Shown: one piece after another, positions 9,674 to 19,067 of the stretch
Layout: the number at the start of each line of letters is the position of its first letter
Numbering within the stretch: position 1 is the first letter of the stretch
Assembly: GCA_934725855.1 (NCBI GenBank)
Contig: CAKVCL010000004.1
Coordinates: forward strand, 103,934-167,933
Reading direction: 5' to 3'
Origin: an uncultured Cellulosilyticum sp.
Lineage (GTDB): Bacteria; Bacillota; Clostridia; Lachnospirales; Cellulosilyticaceae
DNA: 64,000 bases
The notes under the pieces: model-generated
What the model was told of the DNA's origin: nothing
Databases searched by the model: none
Seen by the model: the letters and a program-made list of their open reading frames with translations, nothing else
Translations under genes and position numbers: made by a program

Positions 9674-10516
9674 TTAGTTTTCCCCCTTCTTCATTAAATT
9701 ACATTGATGTTCATATGCTTGTCTTTCGAAGTCTTTATACATACTTGATCTAGAAATCGCTTCATCGAAATCTACTTCATGACCATCGAAGTCAGGTCCA
9801 TCTACACAAGCGAATTTAACTTTTCCACCTACTGTAAGACGACAACCACCACACATACCTGTACCATCAATCATAATAGGGTTCATACTAACCATTGTTT
9901 TTACATTATATTGTTTAGTTAATGCACAAACAAATTTCATCATTACAATTGGTCCGATAGCAATAACTTCATCATATTCATTGCCTTCTTTGATAAGTTT
10001 TTCAAGAGCATTGGTTACAAGCCCTTTTTCACCGTAGCTACCATCATCTGTCATCATAAATAATCTTGAGCTTGCTACTTTAAATTCATCTTCAAGAATG
10101 ACTAAATCTTTATTTCTAAAACCAACGATAACGTCTACGTCAGCGCCTAGGTTATGTAATTTTTTAGCAATTGGATAAGCGATCGCTGATCCTACACCAC
10201 CACCTACTACAGCAACTTTTTTAAGTCCTTCTACATGAGATGCTACACCAAGTGGTCCAACGAAATCTTGTAAATATTCGCCTTCTTCTAATCCACTTAA
10301 AGCTTTTGTTGTTTTCCCAACGATTTGGAAAATAATAGTTACAGTGCCTTTTTCACGATCAAAATCTGCAATTGTTAATGGAATACGTTCACCATTTTCA
10401 TCTACTCTTAAAATAATGAATTGTCCTGGTTCTGCTTTTTTAGCAATAAAAGGTGCTTCAATATCCATTAGCATTACTGTAGGATTTAAGACTTTTTTCT
10501 TTACAATCTTATACAT
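9674..10516 (-). CDS. nfnA: NfnA: NAD(H)-binding subunit of NADH-dependent ferredoxin:NADP+ oxidoreductase
   Basis: A 280-residue protein of the ferredoxin-NADP reductase / dihydroorotate dehydrogenase electron-transfer type. An FAD-binding beta-barrel with EPGQFIILRV-like PGQFIILRVDENGERIPLT comes first, then a nucleotide domain with VVGGGVGSAIAYPIAKKL, then a C-terminal 2Fe-2S site with cysteines in DGTGMCGGCRLTVGG and KFACVDGPDF. It carries the FAD at which NADH is handled in the Nfn complex. It is the first gene of a two-gene operon with nfnB. The stand-alone PyrK-type alternative is made unlikely by the neighbour. Confidence 0.92.
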   Translation of the reverse strand: MYKIVKKKVLNPTVMLMDIEAPFIAKKAEPGQFIILRVDENGERIPLTIADFDREKGTVTIIFQIVGKTTKALSGLEEGEYLQDFVGPLGVASHVEGLKKVAVVGGGVGSAIAYPIAKKLHNLGADVDVIVGFRNKDLVILEDEFKVASSRLFMMTDDGSYGEKGLVTNALEKLIKEGNEYDEVIAIGPIVMMKFVCALTKQYNVKTMVSMNPIMIDGTGMCGGCRLTVGGKVKFACVDGPDFDGHEVDFDEAISRSSMYKDFERQAYEHQCNLMKKGEN

Positions 10517-10707
10517 ATAATCCCCCTCTTGTTTATCATTGTTATCGGTAAGAAGTCATTGTACTTCCTGTATATACTCCTCTTTCATTATGCCACCACT
10601 TAGAGAACTTAACAAAACAGGATTTAATATTTTTTACAATTTCTTGAATTTTTGTGATGAATAAATATAAATTTTTTATTTTACCCAAATTTGCATTTAT
10701 GCATAGG

Positions 10708-10742
10708 AAAAATAGGAGATACTTGTCATTAGCATCTCCTAT
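10708..10742 (-). terminator. Terminator of the Fe-alcohol dehydrogenase gene
   Basis: On the minus strand ATAGGAGAT pairs with ATCTCCTAT around a 13-base loop and is followed by TTTTTCC. It lies 47 bases after the stop of the dehydrogenase gene. Confidence 0.75.
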
Positions 10743-10788
10743 CTAAATTAATATAACCTTTAATAATCTGTATAAATATATACTCTTA

Positions 10789-11958
10789 CTAGAAGTTTAC
10801 ATCTGTTCCATAATAGGTGCATGTAAATACTTTCTTCATGTTTTCTACGTCTGTTTTTCTTGGATTAGAACCTGTACATGGGTCAAGCACTGCATTTTCT
10901 GCAATGAAATCTACTGTTTCATTGAATTTTTCTTCTGTTACACCATACTCTTTATAAGATAATGGAATATTTAATTGTTTATTTAAGTCTTTAATGGCTT
11001 GTACTAAAGAATTTGTAAGTTGCTCATTGGTTCTACCTGGAAGCCCCATGATTCTTGCAATATCTGCAAAGCGTTCCATACAAACTCTTGAATTGTACTG
11101 GATAACATATGGAAGCATGATTGCATTACAGCATCCATGAGGAATACCATATTGTGCCCCTACTTTATGAGCTAGGCTATGTACAATACCAAGTAGAGCA
11201 TTAGAAAATGCCATACCAGCAAGACATTGTGCGGTATGCATTTTGCCTCTTGCCTCGGCATCTTCATTATATGAAGCCACAATACTATCATAAATATCAG
11301 AAATTGCTTTTAATGCCAATGGATCGCTAAATGGTGAACGTGCTGTAGCAACATAAGCTTCGATGGCATGTGTCATCGCATCCATTCCAGTATGTGCTGT
11401 TAATTTCTTAGGCATTGTAAGTGGAATATTATCATCAAGAATTGCAATATCTGGTGTAATTTCAAAATCAGCTAATGGATACTTAATATGTGTACTGTAA
11501 TCTGTAATAACAGAAAAAGCTGTTACTTCTGTTGCTGTACCACTAGTAGATGGAATCGCTACGAAAATGGCTTTCTTTCTAAGTTTTGGCATAGAGAATG
11601 GTTCTTTGATATCATCAAATGTTAAGTTTGGATATTCATAAAATACCCACATGGCTTTTGCAGCATCAATAGGTGAACCACCACCAATGGCTACAATAAC
11701 ATCTGGCTCAAATTCTTGCATCGCTTTTGCACCACGAAAAACAGTTTCTATAGATGGATCTGGTTCTACCCCTTCAAATAATAAGGTTTCAATTCCAGTT
11801 TCTTTTAAGACATCTTCAACTCTTTGTAAAAATCCACCCTTTTTCATAGAGCTACCACCAGTTACAACAATAGCTTTTTTATAACCTTTTAAATTTTTAA
11901 GCTCACTAATTGCATCTTTTCCGAAATAAATATCTCTTGGTAATGTAAAACGTGCCAT
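10789..11958 (-). CDS. Iron-containing alcohol dehydrogenase
   Basis: A full-length 389-residue group III alcohol dehydrogenase. The NAD(P) loop VAIGGGSPIDAAKAM and the iron ligands are visible: D and H in HTGMDAMTHAIEAYVA, and two further histidines in HSLAHKVGAQYGIPHG. It reduces acetaldehyde or butyraldehyde to the alcohol (or the reverse) in fermentation. Substrate and NADH/NADPH choice cannot be set from sequence. The start at ATG 11958 is preceded by a GGGGGATG-type ribosome site. It is monocistronic, with its own terminator. Confidence 0.92.
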   Translation of the reverse strand: MARFTLPRDIYFGKDAISELKNLKGYKKAIVVTGGSSMKKGGFLQRVEDVLKETGIETLLFEGVEPDPSIETVFRGAKAMQEFEPDVIVAIGGGSPIDAAKAMWVFYEYPNLTFDDIKEPFSMPKLRKKAIFVAIPSTSGTATEVTAFSVITDYSTHIKYPLADFEITPDIAILDDNIPLTMPKKLTAHTGMDAMTHAIEAYVATARSPFSDPLALKAISDIYDSIVASYNEDAEARGKMHTAQCLAGMAFSNALLGIVHSLAHKVGAQYGIPHGCCNAIMLPYVIQYNSRVCMERFADIARIMGLPGRTNEQLTNSLVQAIKDLNKQLNIPLSYKEYGVTEEKFNETVDFIAENAVLDPCTGSNPRKTDVENMKKVFTCTYYGTDVNF

Positions 11959-12203
11959 GAAGCATCCCCCTTATCCCTTATATCCATATATTTTTCTGTT
12001 TTAGGTTAATTTTAACCATCAACACTCTTATTTTAGCAGTTAAAGTCTTAAATTTCAATGAATAATCTAACAATTAATGATGTCTATTAGTAACATTTTC
12101 ACTACTTGATATTATTATCAAATATCATTTATAGACATATTGTAGTAATAGATTCTATCTATTTTTACAAATACTATTTACTTAGTAATAAATGCATTAT
12201 AAA

Positions 12204-12229
12204 AGGGTGATACTTAAAAGTATCACCCT
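12204..12229 (-). terminator. Terminator of the cold-shock gene
   Basis: AGGGTGATAC pairs perfectly with GTATCACCCT around a six-base loop; on the minus strand it is followed by TTTTATAAT. It sits just after the cold-shock stop codon. Confidence 0.85.
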
Positions 12230-12250
12230 GATATTTACCATAACTGGTTC

Positions 12251-12448
12251 TTAGTGTTTTACAACGTTAGCTGCTTGTGGTCCTCTGTTTCCTTCAACGA
12301 TGTCGAATTCAACTTCTTGACCTTCTTCTAATGTTTTAAAACCTTCGCCTTGGATAGCTGTGAAGTGTACGAAGATATCGTCTCCTTCTTCTCTTTCAAT
12401 AAATCCAAAACCTTTTTCTGCATTGAACCATTTAACTTTACCTGTCAT
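12251..12448 (-). CDS. Cold-shock domain protein (CspA family)
   Basis: A 65-residue single cold-shock domain, full length for the family. Both RNA-binding motifs are present: [15 protein letters not shown] (RNP1 K-G-F-G-F-I) and DIFVHF (RNP2). It binds single-stranded RNA/DNA and acts as an RNA chaperone in the cytosol. The start is ATG 12448, with AAGGAGG nine bases upstream; a longer in-frame reading to 12496 is leader sequence. The leader is long (about 110 bases from the proposed promoter), which is usual for thermoregulated csp mRNAs. Several csp paralogues are normal in Clostridia, so I give no letter. Confidence 0.95.
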   Translation of the reverse strand: MTGKVKWFNAEKGFGFIEREEGDDIFVHFTAIQGEGFKTLEEGQEVEFDIVEGNRGPQAANVVKH

Positions 12449-12573
12449 GTTAAGCGGCCTCCTTATAAATAATATTGCTAAAACACTGCTACGCAAAACG
12501 CTCTTCGGTCTTGCTAATTTTGTTACAAGAGGCCTACCTTCGTTTTTGTTTCAATATTTTAACTTACTTTGTG

Positions 12574-12602
12574 AGTTTATCATAAATTCTAAAAAAAATC
12601 AA
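12574..12602 (-). promoter_or_regulatory. Probable sigma-A promoter of the cold-shock gene, long 5' leader
   Basis: On the minus strand TTGATT and TAAACT are 17 bases apart. The predicted transcript starts near 12567, giving a leader of about 115-120 bases before the csp ATG, of the kind that can fold differently at low temperature. This explains most of the 357-base gap between csp and thyA; the rest is AT-rich and holds the thyA upstream region (a TATAAT at 12757-12762 with a weak -35). Confidence 0.5.
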
Positions 12603-12805
12603 GGTTATTTAGATATTTTAATTAATTAGCATATTCTAAATTTTTAATTGCCTGTAGATTGTTTGTCTAATTTTCCTATATTTTTCTCAAATCTCTTTTA
12701 TTATTTTTAAATTTTTGTCATAAACTATCAGGGTATCTCTTTTTATTTAAATAGGCTATAATTTATAAATATGTGTTAGAAATAAACAGGTAAGGAGTTT
12801 AATTT

Positions 12806-13768
12806 ATGAATCAAGTAGATAAAGATTATTTAGCTATGTGTCAATATATATTAGAGCATGGCACTTTCAAAGAAGACCGCACTGGAACGGGAACCTATAG
12901 CGTCTTTGGTCAACAGTTACGTTTTAATCTTTCAAAAGGTTTTCCGCTGCTCACAACCAAACGCGTGCCTTTTCGCTTAATTGCTTCTGAACTTCTATGG
13001 TTCTTAAAAGGAGATACACGTCTTCGTTATTTACTTCAAAATAATAATCACATTTGGGATGAGTGGGGATTTAAAAAATGGATTTCTTCTAAAGACTACA
13101 CAGGTCCCGATATGACAGACTTTGGTCGTCGTTGTCTTGTGGATGAAGCCTTTAATGAAGCTTATCAAAAGCAACTTGCCATTTATCAAGAAAAAGTATT
13201 AAATGATGATGCGTTTAATGAAACTTATGGTGATTTAGGAAATGTATACGGTAAACAATGGCGTCAGTGGGAAGGTCCAAATGGTAAAGTCTATGACCAG
13301 ATTAAATGGGTTATTCATGAAATTAAAACCAATCCATCTTCAAGAAGACTCCTTGTTAATGCTTGGGATGTAGCATCTGTTTATGAAGGGTTAATGGAAT
13401 TACCTCCTTGTCATTTTTGTTTCCAATTTTATGTATTAGATGGCAAATTAAGCTGTATGTTTAATATGCGTTCTAATGATGTTTTCTTAGGGCTACCATT
13501 TAATATTGCCTCTTATGCATTACTCACTCACTTAATTGCACATGAATGTGGATTAGAAGTAGGCGACTTAGTTTATACGGGGGCAGATGTTCACATCTAC
13601 TCTAACCATATAGAACAAGTCAAAGAGCAGCTCTCTAGAGAGCCTCGCCCACTTCCTACGCTTAAAATTAATCCTAATAAAGCAAGTATCTTTGATTTTG
13701 AGCTTTCTGATTTTGAACTTGTTGGATATGATCCACATCCAGCCATTAAAGCACCTGTTGCTGTATAA
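12806..13768 (+). CDS. thyA: Thymidylate synthase
   Basis: A 320-residue ThyA, which methylates dUMP to dTMP with methylene-tetrahydrofolate and releases dihydrofolate. It shows the N-terminal [13 protein letters not shown], the catalytic cysteine in [14 protein letters not shown], and the nucleotide-contacting [12 protein letters not shown] and DVHIYSNH segments. It is longer than E. coli ThyA (264) by an insertion around residues 90-150, as in several Gram-positive ThyA proteins. AAGGAG precedes the ATG. It is followed after 22 bases by the dihydrofolate reductase gene that recycles its product, a classic pair. Confidence 0.97.
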   Translation: MNQVDKDYLAMCQYILEHGTFKEDRTGTGTYSVFGQQLRFNLSKGFPLLTTKRVPFRLIASELLWFLKGDTRLRYLLQNNNHIWDEWGFKKWISSKDYTGPDMTDFGRRCLVDEAFNEAYQKQLAIYQEKVLNDDAFNETYGDLGNVYGKQWRQWEGPNGKVYDQIKWVIHEIKTNPSSRRLLVNAWDVASVYEGLMELPPCHFCFQFYVLDGKLSCMFNMRSNDVFLGLPFNIASYALLTHLIAHECGLEVGDLVYTGADVHIYSNHIEQVKEQLSREPRPLPTLKINPNKASIFDFELSDFELVGYDPHPAIKAPVAV

Positions 13769-13790
13769 TATTTTGTGGGAGGATTAAACT

Positions 13791-14294
13791 ATGATTAAAA
13801 TAATTGCTGCCGTTAGTAAAAATCTTCAAATTGGAAAAGATAATCAGCTGCCTTGGCATATTTCTGAAGACCTTAAGTATTTTAGAAAAGTAACAAGTGG
13901 GCAAGCGGTTCTCATGGGACGCAGAACTTTTGAAAGTATTGGCAAACCATTACCTAATAGACGAAATATCGTGCTTACTAGAAATACTGACTTTAATGTT
14001 GAGAGTAATGCCAAAAACAATACTGGAAGCATAGAGGTTGTTCACACGTTTGAAGAAGCCCTTGCCTTATGCAAAACTTTAGACCAAGTCTTTATCATTG
14101 GCGGGGGTGAGATTTATACTGCTTTCTTACCCTATGCAGATGAATTGTATCTTACACTGGTAGATAAAGAAATTGAGGGAGATACTGATTTTCCAGCCTT
14201 CAAAGCTGATTTTGAATGTATTAGGTCTACTCCAGGCGAAACAACTACCGAAGACGGTCATAGCTTTGCCTTTACTATTTGGACAAGAAAATAA
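13791..14294 (+). CDS. folA: Dihydrofolate reductase
   Basis: A 167-residue DHFR, normal length. It has the folate/NADPH signatures IIAAVSKNLQIGKDNQLPW, the acidic residue in HISEDLKYF, VLMGRRTFESIGKPLPNR, and FIIGGGEIYTAFLPYADELYLT. It reduces dihydrofolate, made by the upstream ThyA, to tetrahydrofolate with NADPH. It has its own ribosome site (GGGAGGATTAAACT before the ATG) and is the second and last gene of the thyA-folA operon. A MITE-like inverted repeat lies 20 bases after its stop. Confidence 0.97.
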   Translation: MIKIIAAVSKNLQIGKDNQLPWHISEDLKYFRKVTSGQAVLMGRRTFESIGKPLPNRRNIVLTRNTDFNVESNAKNNTGSIEVVHTFEEALALCKTLDQVFIIGGGEIYTAFLPYADELYLTLVDKEIEGDTDFPAFKADFECIRSTPGETTTEDGHSFAFTIWTRK

Positions 14295-14313
14295 ATTGAT
14301 TATGTTAAAAATA

Positions 14314-14428
14314 GGACTGTCGCATTAAGCATTTCAACTTATAAATATACAATCATTAAAGTCAATCCATTTGATTTTGCTTAATAAATTGTACATTTAT
14401 CAGATATATGCTTTTAGCGCAACAGTCC
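14314..14428. repeat. 115-bp MITE-like element with terminal inverted repeats
   Basis: The ends are imperfect inverted repeats: GGACTGTCGCATTAAGCAT at 14314-14332 and ATGCTTTTAGCGCAACAGTCC at 14408-14428. GGACTGT(T/C)GC ends are of the kind seen on IS elements of Firmicutes, and the AT-rich interior has no coding capacity. I read it as an internally deleted IS copy. It could instead act as a folA terminator when transcribed. No clear target-site duplication is visible and I see no second copy in this window. Confidence 0.5.
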
Positions 14429-14484
14429 AATTTCTCTATTATTAATTAAAGCTTAATGTTTTAACTAACCCTTTTACTTGATTT

Positions 14485-15273
14485 CTACCAACCTCCTGAA
14501 GAACCTCCTCCCTTTGAAGAGCCTCCTCCAAATCCACCATATCCACCTCCCCCTCTATTATTTCTGCCTCCACTAAATAAATTGCTCCAAAATAGAATTC
14601 TCCAAAGTCGTCCTCCATTAAAAAATAGATCAAAAAACAAAATACCCAAAATAAAAAGATATAACACAGGACTTATGGCTGACTGTGAGGTTTGATTGAC
14701 ATTGACGGTTAAGGTCGTTTGTAAAGAATGCGTTAGCGTCACATTATATTCTCCTGCAATCTCATCACAAAATTGACTGTATACCTGTGCCAATCCTTGT
14801 CCATAGTAACCCCTACTAAACGCAAAGCTCCCTAGTTCTTGCATAATCCGATTACTTAGGGCATCAGGAATGGCTCCTTCTAATCCTCTTCCTACTTCCA
14901 CCCTCCACCTTTTATCTTGAACCGACAATAAAACAAGTAGTCCATTATCTTTACTCCCTTGCCCAATGCCCCATTTTCTAAAAAGCGTATTGGCATAATC
15001 TTCTATGGGCACGCCATTAGTCGTATTGATTGTCACAATAACTGCCTCAGCTCCTGTTTTTTGTTCTAACTCTCTCCCTAAATTAATAATCCCAGTAGCA
15101 CTATTTTGATCCACTATTTTTGCATAATCATTAAGGTATTTATACGAGGTAGGTCTAGGTACACTAATTTGTGCTAGAACATGACTTAGATTTAGGCATA
15201 AGAGCAAGCAAATGATGCCTAATATCCCTATACATTTTTTTAACTTACCAAGAGAAACACATCGCTTATTCAT
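14485..15273 (-). CDS. TPM domain membrane protein
   Basis: A 262-residue protein: signal/membrane helix at about 10-35, an extracytoplasmic TPM domain (about 45-170; LNDYAKIVDQNSATGIINLG, then GLLVLLSVQDKRWRVEVGRGLEG), a second membrane helix near 205-225, and a C-terminal tail of about 35 residues made nearly all of glycine and serine ending in W. TPM domains occur in proteins implicated in photosystem repair and envelope functions; bacterial partners are often LemA proteins, as here. The start codon shares one base with the lemA stop (TAATG), so the two are translationally coupled. Confidence 0.88.
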   Translation of the reverse strand: MNKRCVSLGKLKKCIGILGIICLLLCLNLSHVLAQISVPRPTSYKYLNDYAKIVDQNSATGIINLGRELEQKTGAEAVIVTINTTNGVPIEDYANTLFRKWGIGQGSKDNGLLVLLSVQDKRWRVEVGRGLEGAIPDALSNRIMQELGSFAFSRGYYGQGLAQVYSQFCDEIAGEYNVTLTHSLQTTLTVNVNQTSQSAISPVLYLFILGILFFDLFFNGGRLWRILFWSNLFSGGRNNRGGGGYGGFGGGSSKGGGSSGGW

Positions 15274-15845
15274 TATTTATTCCCAAAATCCACTACTGGG
15301 GCTGTGGCTGCATTTGGACTTGCTTCAAAAAATTCAGCTGGTTCAAATCCAAACGCATTACTTATGATACTTGTTGGAAATCTTCTTCTCTTGGTGTTAT
15401 ATCTGGTTACTGCCCCATTATAATCTTGTCTTGCAATAGCTAATCTGTTTTCTGTTCCTTCTAATTGAACGGATAAATCTTGAAAGTTTTGATTAGACTT
15501 TAGCTCTGGATAATTTTCAACGACTACTAACAAGCGAGAAATTGCACTAGACAAATCACTATCCGCCGCTGCTTCTTCTTTTATATTATTAGCCCCTGAT
15601 AAACGAGCCCTTGCATTTGCTATATCTGTAAAAATCTCTTTTTCCTGCGATGCATAACCTTGAACGGTATTTACAAGGTTTGGAATTAAATCCAAGCGTC
15701 TTTGAAGTTGTGTTTCAATATTGGCTCTAGCAACATCTACATTTTGCTGACTTTCTACAAGTCCATTATAAATGCCTGCTATCCAGATAATAAAAATTAA
15801 AACAACTATCCCAATGCCAATTAGCCATTTCATACCTGACTTCAT
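15273..15845 (-). CDS. lemA: LemA family protein
   Basis: A 190-residue LemA protein: one N-terminal membrane helix (about 6-25), then a helical-bundle domain starting with VESQQNVDVARANIETQLQ and RRLDLIPNLVNTVQGY, the family's most conserved part, and the C-terminal YNTKRRRFPTSIIS. Its function is not settled; it is commonly paired with TPM or related membrane genes. The start is ATG 15845 with GAAAGGAG upstream; the in-frame extension to 15968 reads through the promoter and the neighbouring terminator. Cotranscribed with the TPM gene. Confidence 0.93.
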   Translation of the reverse strand: MKSGMKWLIGIGIVVLIFIIWIAGIYNGLVESQQNVDVARANIETQLQRRLDLIPNLVNTVQGYASQEKEIFTDIANARARLSGANNIKEEAAADSDLSSAISRLLVVVENYPELKSNQNFQDLSVQLEGTENRLAIARQDYNGAVTRYNTKRRRFPTSIISNAFGFEPAEFFEASPNAATAPVVDFGNK

Positions 15846-15944
15846 AAGAATTCTCCTTTCGCTTTTTATTTTTAGTATGCACGTATTGATCCACAAATAT
15901 AGCGACAAAAATTTAGCAAAACCAATTTGCTCATTTTTAACCAT

Positions 15945-15994
15945 AAAAAAAGAAACAGTCCCTATCAACGGATTGTATAGGTTTACTGTTTCTT
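15945..15994 (-). terminator. Terminator of the RNA helicase gene
   Basis: AAGAAACAGT at 15950-15959 pairs with ACTGTTTCTT at 15985-15994, with further pairing of CCTAT and ATAGG inside. On the minus strand the stem is followed by seven T's. It separates the helicase from lemA. Confidence 0.8.
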
Positions 15995-16043
15995 CTATTT
16001 ATTAAAGATAATTTTTTAGTTTTCTTATGAGGGGTAAAACAGA

Positions 16044-17792
16044 CTATCTTTCTTCTCTAGATTTACTTTGTCTATAATTTGAACGACCTTCGTGGCGTCT
16101 TGAGCCTTCTTGACGTCTTGATTGTTTACGTCCTACTTGTCTTGCTCTACCATCTTGCTTTTTATTAGCGACTTCAATATTTACACGACGACCTTTAAGT
16201 GATTCACCTACTAGGCTTGTCATCACATCATCTAATTGATTTTTTGGTACTTCAAAGAATGAGAATTTATCTAGCATATCTACTCTACCAATTTCTTTTC
16301 CTTTAATACCAGATGTTGAAGCAATGAATTTAACAAGGTCAGATACTTGAATGTTGTCTTTACGACCAAGGTTGATGAATAATCTAACCATATCCCCATC
16401 CATTTTATTTATGTCAAAGTGACCGTTTCTTGTTAACTCTTCATCCGAAATATCTGTAGAAGCGCCCATTACCATTTTATCCATCGCGATTTTAAGGAAG
16501 GCTGCTGCAACATCTAATGAATTTGAGAATTCTTCACTTTCTACATCACCAACTTCTTCAAGAATTCTTTCAATGTGGCTTACATAAGGATTTAATTTTC
16601 CTTGGTGAAGCACTTCTTTGACTTCGTCAATAATGCCTGAAAGTTTGTTTTCTTGAATGTCTTCAATTGAAGGTGGTTTAATACATTTGATTTTTGATTT
16701 TGTATAACGTTGAATGTCACGAAGTTTAATCAGTTCTTTACCTGCTGCAAAAGTATAAGATACCCCTTGACGATTTGCACGACCTGTTCTTCCAATACGG
16801 TGAACATAGTATTCTTCATCACTTGGTACATCATAGTTAAATACTGCATCTACATCATCTACGTCAATTCCACGCGCTGCAACGTCTGTTGCGATTAGGA
16901 TATCAATTAAACCATGTCTAAAACGAGACATGACATTATCTCTTTGGAGTTGTTTCATATCACCATGTAATGATTCTGCACTATAGCCTCTTGCTTGAAG
17001 GTCTTTGCATAAATCATCTACACGTTTCTTTGTATTGCAGAATACAACAGATAACTTGAAGTTATTCGCATCAATTAAACGTGATAAAACTTCTACTTTA
17101 TTACTTTCTCTTACTTCAAGATAGTATTGCTCAATAGTTGGTACCGTTAAAGCTTTGTGTACCACATTAATTGTAACAGGGTCGTTTTGATATTTATTCG
17201 CAATGTCTAAGATTGCTGGTGCAAGTGTTGCTGAAAATAATACAAATTGACGTTTTTCTGGTACGCTCTCTAATATAACGTCAATATCTTCTCTAAAGCC
17301 CATGTTGAGCATTTCATCTGCTTCATCTAGGATAATCTTCTTAAGACCTTCTAACTTAAGGGTTTCTCTTCTTAAGTGATCCATGATTCTTCCTGGAGTC
17401 CCTACAATAATTTGAGGCTTCTTTTTAAGTGCTCTAAGCTGTCTATCAATTTGCTGACCACCATATATTGGTAAAATACGTACGTCCTTTTTATATTTTG
17501 CAAGGGCAGACAGTTCTTCTGCTACTTGAATAACCAGTTCACGCGTAGGACAAAGAATGAGTACTTGAACTCTGCTGTCTTTTGTATCAATGCCTTCTAC
17601 TGCTGGAATACCAAATGCACAAGTTTTACCCGTTCCCGTTGGCGCTTGAGCAATGATATCTTTTCCTTCTAAAATAACTGGAATTGCTTTGGCTTGAATA
17701 GGTGTTGTTTCCTCAAACCCCATATCTCCAGCCGCTCTAATAATTTCTTCCGATACTTCTAGTTGACTAAATAATATACTTTCTATGACCAT
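16044..17792 (-). CDS. DEAD-box RNA helicase, CshA/DbpA type
   Basis: A 582-residue ATP-dependent RNA helicase. All motifs are visible: Q motif TTPIQAKAIP, Walker A APTGTGKT, DEAD box (ILDEADEMLNMGF), SAT (FSATLAP), and HRIGRTGR. After the two RecA domains (to about residue 370) comes a helical dimerisation-like region, then a DbpA-type RNA-binding domain (about 475-550) and a basic R/K/G/Q/S-rich tail. This layout fits the cold-shock/ribosome-assembly helicases CshA or DbpA/DeaD; the tail usually adds RNA affinity. Monocistronic. Confidence 0.93.
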   Translation of the reverse strand: MVIESILFSQLEVSEEIIRAAGDMGFEETTPIQAKAIPVILEGKDIIAQAPTGTGKTCAFGIPAVEGIDTKDSRVQVLILCPTRELVIQVAEELSALAKYKKDVRILPIYGGQQIDRQLRALKKKPQIIVGTPGRIMDHLRRETLKLEGLKKIILDEADEMLNMGFREDIDVILESVPEKRQFVLFSATLAPAILDIANKYQNDPVTINVVHKALTVPTIEQYYLEVRESNKVEVLSRLIDANNFKLSVVFCNTKKRVDDLCKDLQARGYSAESLHGDMKQLQRDNVMSRFRHGLIDILIATDVAARGIDVDDVDAVFNYDVPSDEEYYVHRIGRTGRANRQGVSYTFAAGKELIKLRDIQRYTKSKIKCIKPPSIEDIQENKLSGIIDEVKEVLHQGKLNPYVSHIERILEEVGDVESEEFSNSLDVAAAFLKIAMDKMVMGASTDISDEELTRNGHFDINKMDGDMVRLFINLGRKDNIQVSDLVKFIASTSGIKGKEIGRVDMLDKFSFFEVPKNQLDDVMTSLVGESLKGRRVNIEVANKKQDGRARQVGRKQSRRQEGSRRHEGRSNYRQSKSREER

Positions 17793-17958
17793 TACCTCTA
17801 CAATCTATATAAATTTATAAGTGAAATCCGATTTTAATTAATTTCCTTACACACTATATTGAATGATACTACAAATTCCATAAAATCACAACCTGTAAAT
17901 TGTTCCTATTGCTAGTAAATACGTTTTTTTCTCCAACTTCTGCACCTTATTATTAGTG

Positions 17959-17986
17959 AAAAAAAAGATATAGTTTTACCTATATC
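17959..17986 (-). terminator. Terminator of the WYL regulator gene
   Basis: GATATAG pairs with CTATATC around a six-base loop; on the minus strand it is followed by an eight-base T run. It lies 74 bases after the regulator stop. Confidence 0.7.
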
Positions 17987-18059
17987 CCTTGGGTATTTTA
18001 TCTATTATTTACCATATATTTTCTCCACTTTAGATTAATTCTATACGATATCATTAAAA

Positions 18060-19043
18060 TTATTCTTCTAAATTATATTTTTCAATTGCCCTTTTCAATC
18101 GCTCTTTTATAACTTCTTTTATTTCTACAGGTTCAAGTACTTTGGCATAAGGCCCATAGGATAAAAGATACCCATATAACCACTCATCTTTTGGATAATT
18201 CATGCTGACTATAAAGCTTCCATCTTCTCTTTTTATCACCTGAGTTTCTTCGAATTCATCAAATACCCTGTAGGCTTGTGACGCCTCAATCCATAACTTA
18301 ATCGGCTCATATAACCAACGTCTATCATTAGCCTGATTATTATTTTTAAGCCCATCACTTGCTACACTTTCCTTGATGTCAGTTTCCTCTATAGATGATT
18401 TTATAGTCTCTTTTTCTACCTCTTCTTGATATTTAAATCGCTCAAAACTTTCCTCTAAACAGATCAAATTTCGAATGCGTTTTAGCTTAAAAAATCTCAT
18501 TTGTTTTCTAACATGACAATAGCCTTTAACATACCAATTTCTTGCTTTAAAACAAAGCTGCAAAGGGTCAACTATTCTACTTACTTTTTCCATATTGGCA
18601 TTATAGTAATCAAACTCAATCAATTTGCTGCTTAATATAGCCCCTTTAATCCTTTCAAACTTTTCTTTTTCCCCATCATCCCAGCTTCCAAAATCCACAT
18701 TAATCCATTCAATCTCTTCTTCTCCAAATAAAGCATTTAACTTACCTAAGACTTCGTTTTGAGGCATATAAGGAGTCGCTTCGATTCCTTGCAGGGCAGC
18801 AATAATTTCTTTTTTTTCACTACTGCTTAGATAAGATTTATTAAGGATGAAGTTATCTAATAGACTAATCCCTCCCCCTTTGCCTTTATTGGTGTAAATA
18901 GGCACTCCTGCTTCGCATAAACTTTCAATATCTCTATAAATTGTCCTAGTAGACACCTCAAACCGCTGTGCAAGTTCTTTAGCTGTGATTTGCTTCTTAT
19001 TTAATAGTATGTATACAATCTCAAATAAACGATTAATTTGCAT
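18060..19043 (-). CDS. HTH-WYL domain transcriptional regulator (YafY type)
   Basis: A 327-residue regulator with an N-terminal winged helix (residues 1-60; ITAKELAQRFEVSTRTIYRDIESL is the recognition region) and a WYL domain (about 140-325, including the PLQLCFKARNWYVKGYC segment). Such proteins bind a small molecule or nucleic acid through WYL and control neighbouring or distant genes. A Glu/Lys/Asn-rich insertion near residues 220-245 interrupts the WYL region. Upstream by 24 bases and in the same direction is the MBL-fold gene, so the two are probably one operon. Confidence 0.88.
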   Translation of the reverse strand: MQINRLFEIVYILLNKKQITAKELAQRFEVSTRTIYRDIESLCEAGVPIYTNKGKGGGISLLDNFILNKSYLSSSEKKEIIAALQGIEATPYMPQNEVLGKLNALFGEEEIEWINVDFGSWDDGEKEKFERIKGAILSSKLIEFDYYNANMEKVSRIVDPLQLCFKARNWYVKGYCHVRKQMRFFKLKRIRNLICLEESFERFKYQEEVEKETIKSSIEETDIKESVASDGLKNNNQANDRRWLYEPIKLWIEASQAYRVFDEFEETQVIKREDGSFIVSMNYPKDEWLYGYLLSYGPYAKVLEPVEIKEVIKERLKRAIEKYNLEE

Positions 19044-19067
19044 ATGTTATCCCCTTTACTATGCACC

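Noticed and set aside
9674..10516. Calling this gene pyrK (dihydroorotate dehydrogenase electron-transfer subunit)
   Set aside because: No pyrD nearby, and the one-base junction with a GltA-like gene is the standard nfnAB arrangement.
14442..14633. Second minus-strand frame over the TPM gene's C-terminus
   Set aside because: The Gly/Ser-rich codons of the TPM tail produce an open frame that reads as E/V/L/Q-rich; not a separate gene.
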